Positions 6,794-14,366 of a stretch of DNA of 20,395 bases are shown piece after piece. The stretch covers positions 319 to 20,713 of the forward strand of contig DLIG01000014.1 in NCBI GenBank assembly GCA_002483605.1. Reading direction: 5' to 3'. The notes under the pieces were generated by a model. That model saw nothing but the letters and a program-made list of their open reading frames with translations, did not search any database and was not told the DNA's origin. The position numbers and the translations under genes were made by a program. Every line of letters starts with the position of its first letter. The first letter of the stretch is position 1. This DNA is from Sulfurovum sp. UBA7648 (GTDB lineage Bacteria; Campylobacterota; Campylobacteria; Campylobacterales; Sulfurovaceae).

Positions 6794-8242
6794 TTACTGT
6801 CCGTGATAGTTCGGAGACTCTTTTGTGATAGTAACATCATGCACATGACTCTCTCTAAGTCCTGCGCTTGTGATCTCTACAAATTCAGCTTTTTCCCAAA
6901 ATGTCGGAATATCTTTTGAACCGCAATACCCCATAGAACTTCTCAATCCGCCTATCATTTGATGAACCACATCAGAGATCTTACCGCGGTACGGTACACG
7001 GCCTTCTATGCCTTCTGGTACCAGTTTATCTGCAGCCGTGCCTTCTTGGAAATATCTATCTGTACTTCCTTTGGTCATAGCACCGATACTTCCCATACCT
7101 CTATACTCTTTAAACTGTCTGCCGTTAAATATGATCATCTCGCCAGGAGCTTCATATGTACCTGCAAGGGCTGATCCTAGCATAACAGAGCTTGCACCAA
7201 CTGCAAGCGCTTTAGCTAGGTCGCCTGAATATTTTATCCCGCCATCAGCGATCACCGGCACGCCATATTCTTTGGCTACCATTGCTACATTATCAATAGC
7301 CGATATCTGAGGTACGCCTACGCCTGCTACTATACGAGTGGTACAAATTGACCCTGGCCCAATACCTACCTTAACAGCATCTGCTCCTGCTTCTATAAGA
7401 TCTTTTGCTGCTTCGCCTGTGGCGATATTGCCTGCTATCACATCGATATCAAGTTCTGCTTTTATCTTTTTGACTGTATCTATGATACCTTGCGAATGCC
7501 CATGAGCAGAATCAAGTACAAGTACATCCACGCCGGCAGCTACCAATGCTCTGGCACGATCCAATTGTCCCACGCCGATAGCTGCAGCGACTCTGAGTCT
7601 GCCAAAAGCATCTTTATTTGCATTTGGATGTTGTACTTTTTTCTCTATATCTTTGATAGTAATGAGGCCTTTTAGCTTGCCTTCGTCATCAACGATAGGA
7701 AGCTTTTCAATTTTATGCTGCTGCAATACTTTTGCTGCTTCTTCTAATGTTGTACCTACTTTTGAAGTTATCAAAGGAGCATGTGTCATTACATCTTTTA
7801 CAAGAACGCTCATATCACTTATAAAACGCATATCTCTATTGGTAAGAATCCCTACCAAGACTCTATCTTGGTTGACAACCGGCACACCTGAAATATGATA
7901 CTCGCTCATAAGAGCATCTGCTTCGGCAACCTTTGCTTCAGGGTATATAAATATAGGATCTATGATAACGCCGCTTTCTGATTTTTTGACTTTTTTAACC
8001 TGCAAGGCTTGTGTCTCGACATCCATATTTTTATGAATTACACCAATACCGCCAAGTCTAGCCATGGCAATAGCGGCTTTGTATTCTGTAACGGTATCCA
8101 TTGCAGCCGATATGATAGGTATATTTAGGCTTACTCTTTTAGTTAACATAGTAGCAATGCTTACCTCTTTTGGAAGTACTGTAGAATGTTGTGGTACCAA
8201 CAAGACATCTTCAAATGTCAAAGCTTTTTGTTTTATTCTCAT
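6794..8242 (-). CDS. guaB: Inosine-5'-monophosphate dehydrogenase
   Basis: This 482-residue cytosolic enzyme oxidises IMP to XMP with NAD+, the first committed step of GMP synthesis. The TIM barrel is split by two CBS domains at about residues 95-205, which sense nucleotides. The active-site cysteine is C300 in GIGPGSICTTR. The flap region carries EGIEGRVPYRGK, with the catalytic RY-type arginine. The length is normal for bacterial IMPDH. The ATG has an AAGGAG site overlapping the gatA stop codon, which places it last in the ileS-small membrane protein-gatA-guaB operon. No guanine riboswitch or separate promoter is seen ahead of it. Confidence 0.98.
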   Translation of the reverse strand: MRIKQKALTFEDVLLVPQHSTVLPKEVSIATMLTKRVSLNIPIISAAMDTVTEYKAAIAMARLGGIGVIHKNMDVETQALQVKKVKKSESGVIIDPIFIYPEAKVAEADALMSEYHISGVPVVNQDRVLVGILTNRDMRFISDMSVLVKDVMTHAPLITSKVGTTLEEAAKVLQQHKIEKLPIVDDEGKLKGLITIKDIEKKVQHPNANKDAFGRLRVAAAIGVGQLDRARALVAAGVDVLVLDSAHGHSQGIIDTVKKIKAELDIDVIAGNIATGEAAKDLIEAGADAVKVGIGPGSICTTRIVAGVGVPQISAIDNVAMVAKEYGVPVIADGGIKYSGDLAKALAVGASSVMLGSALAGTYEAPGEMIIFNGRQFKEYRGMGSIGAMTKGSTDRYFQEGTAADKLVPEGIEGRVPYRGKISDVVHQMIGGLRSSMGYCGSKDIPTFWEKAEFVEITSAGLRESHVHDVTITKESPNYHGQ

Positions 8243-8251
8243 ATTATCTCC

Positions 8252-9589
8252 TTATTTCGTATATTTTACAGCTTTTTCCATACTAGCCGCACCGTCAAAA
8301 AGTGTCTGTTCATCAAATGCTTTAGCGATCAATTGCAATCCGATCGGCATCCCCTCGCTGTCTTTTGCTACTGGAAGAGAGAGTGCCGGAAGGCCTGCTA
8401 GATTTATCGCTATCGTGTACATATCGCTTTTATACATTTCAAGCGGGTCATGCACTGCTCCGATCTTAGGAGCTACACTCGGGGCAACCGGAGAGAGTAT
8501 CAGATCAGCATCATTAAATATAGCATTAAACTCATCGCGAATAAGATGTCTGACTCTTTGTGCTTTGAGATAATAAGCATCATAATATCCGCTTGAAAGC
8601 ACGAAATTGCCTAGCAATATCCGTCTTTTAACTTCATCTCCAAAGCCTTCGCTTCTTGTATTATAATATAAATCTGATACATTGTTTGCTTCTGCACGTC
8701 TTCCGTATCTAACGCCGTCAAATCTAGCTAAGTTTGTAGCTGCTTCGGCAGTAGCGAGGATATAATATGTAGCGATATCATATTTGGTATTTTGCATATT
8801 TTTATGCACTATCGTATGTCCTGCATCTTGCAAGGCTTTTACGGTATCACTGTAAGCTTTTTGTATATCATCGCTAGCTTCGCTTATATAATTATCTATT
8901 ACAGCTATAGTAAGTTTTCTGTTTTCATTTATGACTGTTTTGCCATCCTCGATATCTGCACTGGTAGAATCTCTTGGGTCATGCCCTTTGATGATATCAT
9001 ATAGTATCGCTGCATCTTCTACATTTTGTGTGATCGGCCCTATTTGATCAAGCGATGAAGCATAAGCAGCCAAGCCATAACGGCTTACTCTTCCGTATGT
9101 TGGTTTCATTCCTACACATCCGCAATAAGCTGCAGGCTGGCGTATAGAGCCTCCTGTATCGCTGCCAAGCGCTGCTATAGCGATACCTCCCCCAACAGCT
9201 GCAGCAGCTCCGCCAGAACTCCCGCCCGGAACACGTGACGGGTCATGAGGGTTTTTAGTGATCCCGTAAAAACTGCTCTCAGTTGTACTTCCCATGGCAA
9301 ATTCATCCATGTTTGATCTTCCAAATGCCATCATGCCGTTTGCTTTTAATTTATCGATAACAGTCGCATCATAAGGAGCGATATAGCCTTGGAGTATCTT
9401 TGATCCGCTTGTAACACTCCATCCATTGACTTGGATATTATCTTTTATTAAGATCGGCACACCTTCGCCTGAGCTCTCAAATCCGATATAAGCATTCAAA
9501 TCACTTGCTTTTGCAAGATTTTCCAATTCATTTTTGATTTCGCTTAACTCTTCTTTTGTTTTAGTTAATGCCTCTTTGAGTGTGATCAC
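8252..9589 (-). CDS. gatA: Glutamyl-/aspartyl-tRNA amidotransferase subunit A
   Basis: This 445-residue amidase-signature enzyme is the glutaminase subunit of GatCAB, which converts misacylated Glu-tRNA(Gln) and Asp-tRNA(Asn) to the correct amide forms. The Ser-cisSer-Lys triad is visible as K49 (ILIKDN), S124 in PGGSSGG and S148 in DTGGSIRQ. The spacing of 75 and 24 residues matches known GatA proteins. The start is GTG at 9589 with AAGGAG five nt before it; this site overlaps the TAA of the 39-residue gene upstream. gatB and gatC are not in the window, as is common in Campylobacterota where the subunits are scattered. Confidence 0.97.
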   Translation of the reverse strand: MITLKEALTKTKEELSEIKNELENLAKASDLNAYIGFESSGEGVPILIKDNIQVNGWSVTSGSKILQGYIAPYDATVIDKLKANGMMAFGRSNMDEFAMGSTTESSFYGITKNPHDPSRVPGGSSGGAAAAVGGGIAIAALGSDTGGSIRQPAAYCGCVGMKPTYGRVSRYGLAAYASSLDQIGPITQNVEDAAILYDIIKGHDPRDSTSADIEDGKTVINENRKLTIAVIDNYISEASDDIQKAYSDTVKALQDAGHTIVHKNMQNTKYDIATYYILATAEAATNLARFDGVRYGRRAEANNVSDLYYNTRSEGFGDEVKRRILLGNFVLSSGYYDAYYLKAQRVRHLIRDEFNAIFNDADLILSPVAPSVAPKIGAVHDPLEMYKSDMYTIAINLAGLPALSLPVAKDSEGMPIGLQLIAKAFDEQTLFDGAASMEKAVKYTK

Positions 9590-9598
9590 TTTTGCTCC

Positions 9599-9718
9599 TT
9601 AATGTATCTTTTTTTCATAATATTTTACAGTCAATAAACCTATACCTATAAGTACGAATATAAATGCGATCGAACCTATGATCACTTCAAGTCCTACAGG
9701 TTTGGACAAATCAAACAT
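9599..9718 (-). CDS. 39-residue single-pass membrane protein between ileS and gatA
   Basis: A short reading frame of 39 codons runs from ATG at 9718 to TAA at 9599. It begins MFDLSKPVGLE, continues with an uninterrupted hydrophobic segment at about residues 12-31 (VIIGSIAFIFVLIGIGLLTV), and ends in a basic tail, KYYEKKIH. This is the layout of a single-pass inner-membrane protein. The ATG lies 5 nt inside the end of ileS, with an 8-nt overlap, and the stop codon overlaps the gatA ribosome binding site. It therefore lies within a continuous translated operon, which argues against chance. From memory, a small unnamed ORF also lies between ileS and gatA in Campylobacter jejuni. No function can be assigned. 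Confidence 0.8.
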   Translation of the reverse strand: MFDLSKPVGLEVIIGSIAFIFVLIGIGLLTVKYYEKKIH

Positions 9719-12461
9719 TCACTACCTCTGCGCATCTATCGCAAATGCTCTCTTCGCTCGAAGCTTTAAATCTCCAGCATCTAGGGCATTTATGATCATC
9801 GGCTTTTGCTATATCAAATCTAACTCCATCCATTTCAAAAGAAGCCAAAACTTCGCTTTGAGCTTCATTTCTTACATATGAGACCATAAACCAATCTTCT
9901 AGATCTTTTGTATTTTTAATATCCCAGTCATATTCACCGCAAAGTTCTACTTCCAAAGTAGCTTTAAGCACTTTATCTTTTTTGAGCTTGTCTATCTCTT
10001 CGTAGAATCTCTCTCTTATAGCCATAAGTTTTGCAACGTCAAGTTTTGAATCCGCTTCAGGCAGGCTTACAAATTCAAAATCAAAGATATTCTTGGCATC
10101 ACCTTTTAGCAACGGCGAAGCATAGTCGAGTATCTCATCAGCAGTATAAGTTAATACAGGTGCAATTAGGCCCAGCATACTTCTGGCTATCAGCGCCATA
10201 GCACTTTGCGATGCTCTTCTTTGTCTATTGTTTTTATCATCACAGTAAAGCCTGTCTTTGCAGATATCCATATAGATAGAGCTTAGATCATTGACCAAGA
10301 AATGGTTGAGTACGGCAAAGCCTCTTAGGAAATCATAATTGTCAAAATTCGTCTTAACTTCATCAAAAACATTTTTAGCGCTTGCAACTATCCATAGATC
10401 AAGCTCGCCAAACTCTTTTATATCGACAAGTGTTTCAAGGTCGCTGATGTTTGCCAGCAAGAATCTAAATGTATTTCTGATCTTTCTGTACTGCTCTGCT
10501 GTTTGCTTGAGAATTGCCGATGAGATCTTAAGATCGCTTTGATAATCGCTCAGTGCAACCCAAAGACGCAAGATCTCAGAACCGAACTCTTTTGTTACTT
10601 CATCCGGAGCTACGACATTGCCTTTGGACTTGCTCATCTTTTCGCCTTTCTCATCGACAGTAAATCCGTGAGTAAGCAAAGCTTTATATGGCGCATGATG
10701 GTTAACGGCAGTCGATAGAAGCAGTGAACTTTGAAACCATCCTCTATGCTGATCGCTTCCTTCCAGATACAAATCTGCAGGATATTTTCCTGCGTCATAG
10801 TTTCCGCTTTTAATGACACTGTTCCAAGTTGATCCGCTGTCAAACCAAACATCTAGTATGTCTGTGATCTTTTCAAGCTCATCAGCATCATATCCGCTGC
10901 CCGGATAAAGAAGTTCAGATATCGGCATATCATACCATGCATCACAACCGAACTGATCAAATATCATAGCTGTAAAATTAAGCACCTTCTCATCGAGTAT
11001 CACTTCTTTTGTCTTTTTGACACGGAAAAATGCTATCGGCACACCCCATGCTCTTTGGCGTGAGATACACCAGTCAGGACGCTGTTCTATCATCCCTTCA
11101 AGTCTGCCTCGTCCCCAGCTAGGATAAAATGTAGTATTTGCCACTTCTTGCAATGCTATCTCGCGCAAGGTATTGTTTTCGCCATTTGGTTTGGAATCCA
11201 CAGAGATGAACCATTGGTTTGTTGCTCTATAGATAAGAGGTTTTTTGGTTCTCCAGCAATGCGGATATGAGTGCACAAATTTACTTTGGTGCAGCAGTGC
11301 ATCTCCTAAAAGTTCCAAGATAGGAGCATTTGCTTTAAATATATGCATGCCTACAAATTCGCTTGGAAGCAAATGATGCCCCACTATACTCTCATCATAA
11401 CACCCTTTTTCATCAACAGGCATAAGTACTTCAAGGTTATATCTAAGCCCTACACGGTAGTCGTCTTCACCATGCCCAGGGGCGGTATGAACAGCACCGG
11501 TGCCGCCGTCAAGCATTACATGTTCGCCCAAGACTATAGTTGAATTTCTATCATTGAGCGGATTGATCGCAATTTTATTTTCAAGTTCTCTAGCAGCTAT
11601 TTTTCTGCCTGAATGTTTGCTTATGATACCCATCTGCGCAAGCTCATCGTATCTGCTTTGCGCTACGATATAGCCATCCTCACTAATGACATACATCTCA
11701 TCTGGGTTGAGCGATATTCCCGTATTTGCCGGAAGGGTCCATGGCGTTGTCGTCCAAATGACAATTGCCGCCGGCCCGTGAATTTCGAGCTCTTCTTTTG
11801 TCTTGTCACTTAGTTCAAAAGCCACATATATTGAATAATCTTCTTTGTCTTTATACTCTACTTCTGCATCAGCCAATGCTGTTTGGGCTGCCCATGACCA
11901 AAAGATCGGTTTATGGCGCTCTATGAGCAAACCTTTGCTTGCTACTTCGCATAGTGTTCTATAGATATTGGCTTCAAATTTGAAGTCCATCGTAACATAA
12001 GGATTATCCCAGTCTGCGATGACACCTAGAGATTCAAACCCTTCTTTTTGGATAGCTACGAACTTGGAAGCATGTGCTCTGCAAAGTGCCCGAAACTGGG
12101 AAGCCGGCATAGCTTCTTTTGCTTCTTTGCCTATATCTTCTTCTACTTTTTGCTCGATCGGCAATCCGTGACAATCCCAGCCTGGGACGAAACGAACTGA
12201 TTTACCTTGGAAATAATGATATTTGACGACGATATCTTTGAGGATCTTATTGAGTGCGTGGCCGATGTGGATAGTACCGTTGGCATACGGAGGGCCGTCA
12301 TGAAGAGTAAAGGCAGGTTTGCCCTCTCTGAGAGTTTTCATCTGCTCATACGCACCCTCTGCCTTCCATTTGGCGTATCTGATCGGCTCATTTTGAGGCA
12401 GGTTTCCACGCATCGGAAACTCTGTCTGCGGAAGTAAAAGCGTATCTTTATAGTCTATCAT
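9711..12461 (-). CDS. ileS: Isoleucyl-tRNA synthetase
   Basis: This 916-residue class I synthetase charges tRNA(Ile) in the cytosol. The HIGH motif is at 65-68 (TIHIGHALNK) and KMSKS is at 608-612 (EKMSKSKGN). A C-terminal zinc site is formed by C892, C895, C907 and C910 (CPRCW and CDRC). The editing domain lies between the two Rossmann halves and includes the GTGAVHTAPGHG block. This is the bacterial zinc-containing type sensitive to mupirocin-like inhibitors, not the eukaryote-like resistant type. It heads the operon leading to guaB, and its own end overlaps the 39-residue gene. No T-box is present, as expected outside Firmicutes. Confidence 0.98.
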   Translation of the reverse strand: MIDYKDTLLLPQTEFPMRGNLPQNEPIRYAKWKAEGAYEQMKTLREGKPAFTLHDGPPYANGTIHIGHALNKILKDIVVKYHYFQGKSVRFVPGWDCHGLPIEQKVEEDIGKEAKEAMPASQFRALCRAHASKFVAIQKEGFESLGVIADWDNPYVTMDFKFEANIYRTLCEVASKGLLIERHKPIFWSWAAQTALADAEVEYKDKEDYSIYVAFELSDKTKEELEIHGPAAIVIWTTTPWTLPANTGISLNPDEMYVISEDGYIVAQSRYDELAQMGIISKHSGRKIAARELENKIAINPLNDRNSTIVLGEHVMLDGGTGAVHTAPGHGEDDYRVGLRYNLEVLMPVDEKGCYDESIVGHHLLPSEFVGMHIFKANAPILELLGDALLHQSKFVHSYPHCWRTKKPLIYRATNQWFISVDSKPNGENNTLREIALQEVANTTFYPSWGRGRLEGMIEQRPDWCISRQRAWGVPIAFFRVKKTKEVILDEKVLNFTAMIFDQFGCDAWYDMPISELLYPGSGYDADELEKITDILDVWFDSGSTWNSVIKSGNYDAGKYPADLYLEGSDQHRGWFQSSLLLSTAVNHHAPYKALLTHGFTVDEKGEKMSKSKGNVVAPDEVTKEFGSEILRLWVALSDYQSDLKISSAILKQTAEQYRKIRNTFRFLLANISDLETLVDIKEFGELDLWIVASAKNVFDEVKTNFDNYDFLRGFAVLNHFLVNDLSSIYMDICKDRLYCDDKNNRQRRASQSAMALIARSMLGLIAPVLTYTADEILDYASPLLKGDAKNIFDFEFVSLPEADSKLDVAKLMAIRERFYEEIDKLKKDKVLKATLEVELCGEYDWDIKNTKDLEDWFMVSYVRNEAQSEVLASFEMDGVRFDIAKADDHKCPRCWRFKASSEESICDRCAEVVNV

Positions 12462-12493
12462 ATTATAATGCCCTCGGTCTCTAAAATGTGATG

Positions 12494-12499
12494 ATTATA
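12494..12499 (-). promoter_or_regulatory. -10 element of the ileS operon promoter
   Basis: The minus strand reads TTTTGGATATAATCATC, with a perfect TATAAT about 33 nt before the ileS ATG. There is no good -35; Campylobacterota sigma70 promoters often rely on the -10 and T-rich upstream DNA. The leader has no visible attenuator. Confidence 0.6.
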
Positions 12500-12573
12500 T
12501 CCAAAAGTGCATTAAGGCTTGGTTTGTTACAGATTTTCAGTGTATTTTTTGTAAAAAACAGCCTATATTTTTG

Positions 12574-12768
12574 CTATTTTTTTGGAGCGAGATACTGGTC
12601 TAATAGCTTCATCAATTTCTCATAAGTCTCACTTGGAACGAGATATGCTATAGGGACATTGTGATTGAGTATGGCTGTGGCTTCTTTGCCTGCTTTTTTG
12701 ATAACACTGCTCGGGGATTTTTTGAGTTCACTGATACTTACTGTTTGTTCTGCATAAATAGTTCTCAT
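12574..12768 (-). CDS. Phd/YefM (StbD/RelB-like) antitoxin, orphan
   Basis: This 64-residue protein matches the Phd/YefM antitoxin fold. It has an N-terminal DNA-binding part with SISELKKSPSSVIKKAG (12-28), followed by AILNHNVPIAYLVPSETYEKL (32-52), the pattern typical of StbD-like antitoxins. These proteins bind a toxin of the RelE/StbE or Doc/PIN type and repress their own operon. Here no toxin follows: only 112 nt separate the stop from the ileS start, and that gap holds the ileS promoter. No toxin lies upstream either. It is thus a solitary antitoxin, perhaps a remnant or an anti-addiction gene. It is slightly short for the family, so the toxin-binding tail may be trimmed. The start is the ATG at 12768. 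Confidence 0.85.
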   Translation of the reverse strand: MRTIYAEQTVSISELKKSPSSVIKKAGKEATAILNHNVPIAYLVPSETYEKLMKLLDQYLAPKK

Positions 12769-12777
12769 TTTAGTACC

Positions 12778-12841
12778 TTTTTTTATACTTTTTTTATACT
12801 TTTTTTGGTATATTATATCGTACTTTTAAAATTTTTGTGAA
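12778..12841 (-). promoter_or_regulatory. Antitoxin promoter with three helically phased A-tracts
   Basis: The minus strand shows TTCACA (12841-12836), an 18-nt spacer, and TATAAT (12817-12812). Downstream, in the leader, three A7 tracts recur every 11 bp: 12778-12784, 12789-12795 and 12800-12806 (plus strand TTTTTTTATAC twice, then TTTTTTTGGTA). A-tracts in phase with the helix produce intrinsic DNA bending. The -10 region is flanked by GTAC and TACC half sites that might bind the antitoxin. The promoter call is moderate; the repeat is exact. Confidence 0.6.
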
Positions 12842-12863
12842 TCTAATAAATAATTGCATCCGG

Positions 12864-12953
12864 TCATTCCTGCGAAAGCAGGAATCTAAAATAATCGTCA
12901 CTCCGTACTTGATACTGAGTCTATAAAAATGGTTGTCATTGTTACCTGACTCC
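12864..12953. repeat. Composite hairpin repeat, copy A
   Basis: The copy starts GTCATTCC. Hairpin 1 is ATTCCTGC-GAAA-GCAGGAAT (12866-12885), an 8-bp stem closed by a GNRA tetraloop. Hairpin 2 is ACTCCGTA-N5-TACTGAGT (12900-12920), 8 bp with one mismatch. It ends with GTTGTCATTGTTACCTGAC (12933-12951), a tail shared with copies B and C. The end at about 12953-12960 abuts the point where rhuM is cut short. Confidence 0.85.
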
Positions 12954-12960
12954 TATTTTT

Positions 12961-13519
12961 TTAGTGCATTTTGTTTTGAATAGTTTGAAAAAAGCGGATT
13001 GAGAGTTCTGCAGTTGGATCGTAGTCTATACTTGTAGCATAGATATCAAGCACTTTTCTCCAAAATACTTTTTCACTGCTTCGTATATCTCGAATGCGGG
13101 CTAACAATTCTTCAAAGTAGTTCCCGCCACCGGCTTCTTTTAAGAGTTCATCATTCATAGTAAAACCTTTTACTATGTACTCTTTTAGTCTAGCAGTTGC
13201 CCACTGGCGGAATTTTGTTCCTTGAAGTGATTTTACTCTGTATCCTACCGAGATAATAACATCAAGATTGTAAAAATTGGTAGGTTTAGTAGAAAAATCG
13301 GAAATTCCGATTTTTCTCACCGTATCTTCTTTTTTTCAATTCCTCTTCATCGTATATATTGATAATATGCTCATTAACTGTGGAACGAGATTTTTGAAAA
13401 AGCTCTGCCATTTGATCAATAGTAAGCCAAACGGTTTCATCTTCAAGTCTTGTTTGGATCTTGGTTTTGCCATCTTCTGTTTGATAGATGAGGATTTGAT
13501 TGTTTGATTCGGTTGTCAT
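12961..13519 (-). pseudogene. rhuM: RhuM family gene, frameshifted and 3'-truncated
   Basis: Two reading frames together give the N-terminal half of a RhuM protein (PF13310 type). The first, from ATG at 13519, includes DETVWLTIDQMAELFQKSRS and reads into nonsense after EEELKK. The second continues at TVRKIGISDF and includes YNLDVIISVGYRVKS and KVLDIYATSIDYDPTAE. The break falls in an A7 run (13330-13336); with six A residues the frame is restored as EEELKKEDTVRKIG. The joined product is about 185 residues, whereas RhuM proteins are usually above 300. It stops right after QNKMH, where the family normally continues, and composite repeat copy A begins there. Both a frameshift and a truncation are present. 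RhuM genes often sit beside restriction-modification loci; the molecular role is not established. Confidence 0.85.
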
Positions 13520-13569
13520 TTTGGGTTACCCTTTAAAACTGTTGCATTTTTTCCAACAACAGACAAAAG

Positions 13570-13658
13570 TCAGTTGTTATTTGATAATGTTGGATGTTTG
13601 GTCATTTTATATTGCCTGTCCAAATTTTCTTCATATTCTCTATATTAGTATTTGCCAT
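13570..13658 (-). other. Two tiny overlapping reading frames upstream of rhuM, possible gene remnants
   Basis: An ATG at 13658 with a good AAGG site opens an 18-codon frame (MANTNIENMKKIWTGNIK). Its stop overlaps a second ATG as ATGA, which opens an 11-codon frame (MTKHPTLSNNN). The coupled arrangement just ahead of the broken rhuM looks like the collapsed start of former genes. I cannot assign a family. The remainder of 13520-14108 holds repeats and AT-rich DNA, with no other gene that I can support. Confidence 0.25.
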
Positions 13659-13741
13659 AAAAAATCCTTAAAATATATAGATTTTACCGCATCTATTTGT
13701 AATTATATTTTATTAATATCCAAATATAACTATAAAAAGAA

Positions 13742-13768
13742 AAAAATATGTCAAATCGTTATATTTTT
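13742..13768. repeat. 27-bp inverted-repeat element, copy 1
   Basis: AAAAATAT-GTCAAATCGTT-ATATTTTT: perfect 8-bp arms around an 11-nt centre. An almost identical copy lies at 14706-14732, differing at three centre positions. Both contain TTTGACATATTTTT on the minus strand, with a consensus -35 hexamer TTGACA. No well-spaced -10 follows, so the role as promoter or operator is open. Confidence 0.75.
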
Positions 13769-13833
13769 AACCTATTGTGATTTTAGGTGTTATTATGTGA
13801 TTATTGTGGAGTATAACCGCGTCGGAGAGCGAT

Positions 13834-13926
13834 GTCATTGCAAATAAAGTGTGGCAATCCAAAATAATCGTCACTCCGTACTTGATACGGAGTCTATAAA
13901 AAAGTTGTCATTATCACCTGACCCCC
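13834..13926. repeat. Composite hairpin repeat, copy B
   Basis: The copy starts GTCATTG. Hairpin 1 is altered to ATTGC-N12-GCAAT. Hairpin 2 is perfect: ACTCCGTA-CTTGA-TACGGAGT (13873-13893). The tail GTTGTCATTATCACCTGAC (13904-13922) matches copies A and C. Between the two hairpins it shares the stretch AAAATAATCGTC with copy A. Confidence 0.85.
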
Positions 13927-13995
13927 ATGCTCCTATTGCAATTTTAAGTGCTAGGATGTAATTAATTGTATAAAAGTGCAGCAGCGTCGGGGGGT

Positions 13996-14049
13996 GTCAT
14001 TCCTGCGAAGGCAGGAATCCCATAAAGAGTTGTCATTGCTACCTGACCC
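13996..14049. repeat. Composite hairpin repeat, copy C (hairpin 2 deleted)
   Basis: Hairpin 1 is ATTCCTGC-GAAG-GCAGGAAT (13999-14018). The hairpin 2 module found in A and B is missing, and the tail GTTGTCATTGCTACCTGAC (14029-14047) follows directly. Copies B and C also share GCGTCGG just upstream of the element. Confidence 0.85.
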
Positions 14050-14108
14050 TTATTTTTGACATATCCTCCACTACTTTTATCTCATCATTGTATTAATAAT
14101 ATTTTTAT

Positions 14109-14354
14109 TTATTTAATACAATCCAAACAAATTTTTTCTGACTTCTTAAAAAACAACCACATCAAAGTCCATATTGACGAAAAAAACATCGCCATTCCAA
14201 TATATTGAAACCAAGCAAAAAACGGTTTGCTCTCATGAGAATTCATAACTATAGTCAAATCTTTTAAAGTATTAGCAAATAATGCTACAGAGGCGAACAT
14301 AAAACAAAATAAAATTGCCATCCCAATAAAATTTAAAAAACATTTTTTATTCAT
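14109..14354 (-). CDS. Small membrane protein with two predicted helices
   Basis: This 81-residue protein has hydrophobic segments at about 9-28 (FIGMAILFCFMFASVALFAN) and 46-68 (AWFQYIGMAMFFSSIWTLMW and following). A short polar loop lies between them, and a basic tail ends with two cysteines (CLDC). The layout is a two-pass inner-membrane hairpin. The ATG has an AGGG site at good spacing, and the gene starts 12 nt after the DUF3892 gene, so it is likely co-transcribed with it. I recognise no family. It could be a holin-like or toxin-like membrane protein or an accessory of the restriction cluster; neither is supported beyond size and position. Confidence 0.7.
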   Translation of the reverse strand: MNKKCFLNFIGMAILFCFMFASVALFANTLKDLTIVMNSHESKPFFAWFQYIGMAMFFSSIWTLMWLFFKKSEKICLDCIK

Positions 14355-14366
14355 TTTATCCCTTTT

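Noticed and set aside
8064..8573. 169-codon plus-strand reading frame across the guaB/gatA junction
   Set aside because: It is antisense to two clear genes, has low-complexity composition and no recognisable domain or ribosome site.
12541..12560. T6/A6 inverted sequence as a terminator for the antitoxin gene
   Set aside because: The arms are purely A/T with almost no loop, so no stable hairpin can form.
13330..13336. Programmed frameshifting as an explanation for the rhuM break
   Set aside because: The A7 run could slip, but restoring the frame needs skipping one base, and the gene is also missing its 3' half, so decay is simpler.
13500..13847. 115-codon plus-strand reading frame
   Set aside because: It is AT-driven, rich in I, Y, C and F, runs over rhuM and repeat copy B, and resembles no protein family.
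12842..14060. CRISPR array
   Set aside because: The repeats are few, unequal in length, irregularly spaced and hairpin-based, with no cas genes and no uniform spacers.
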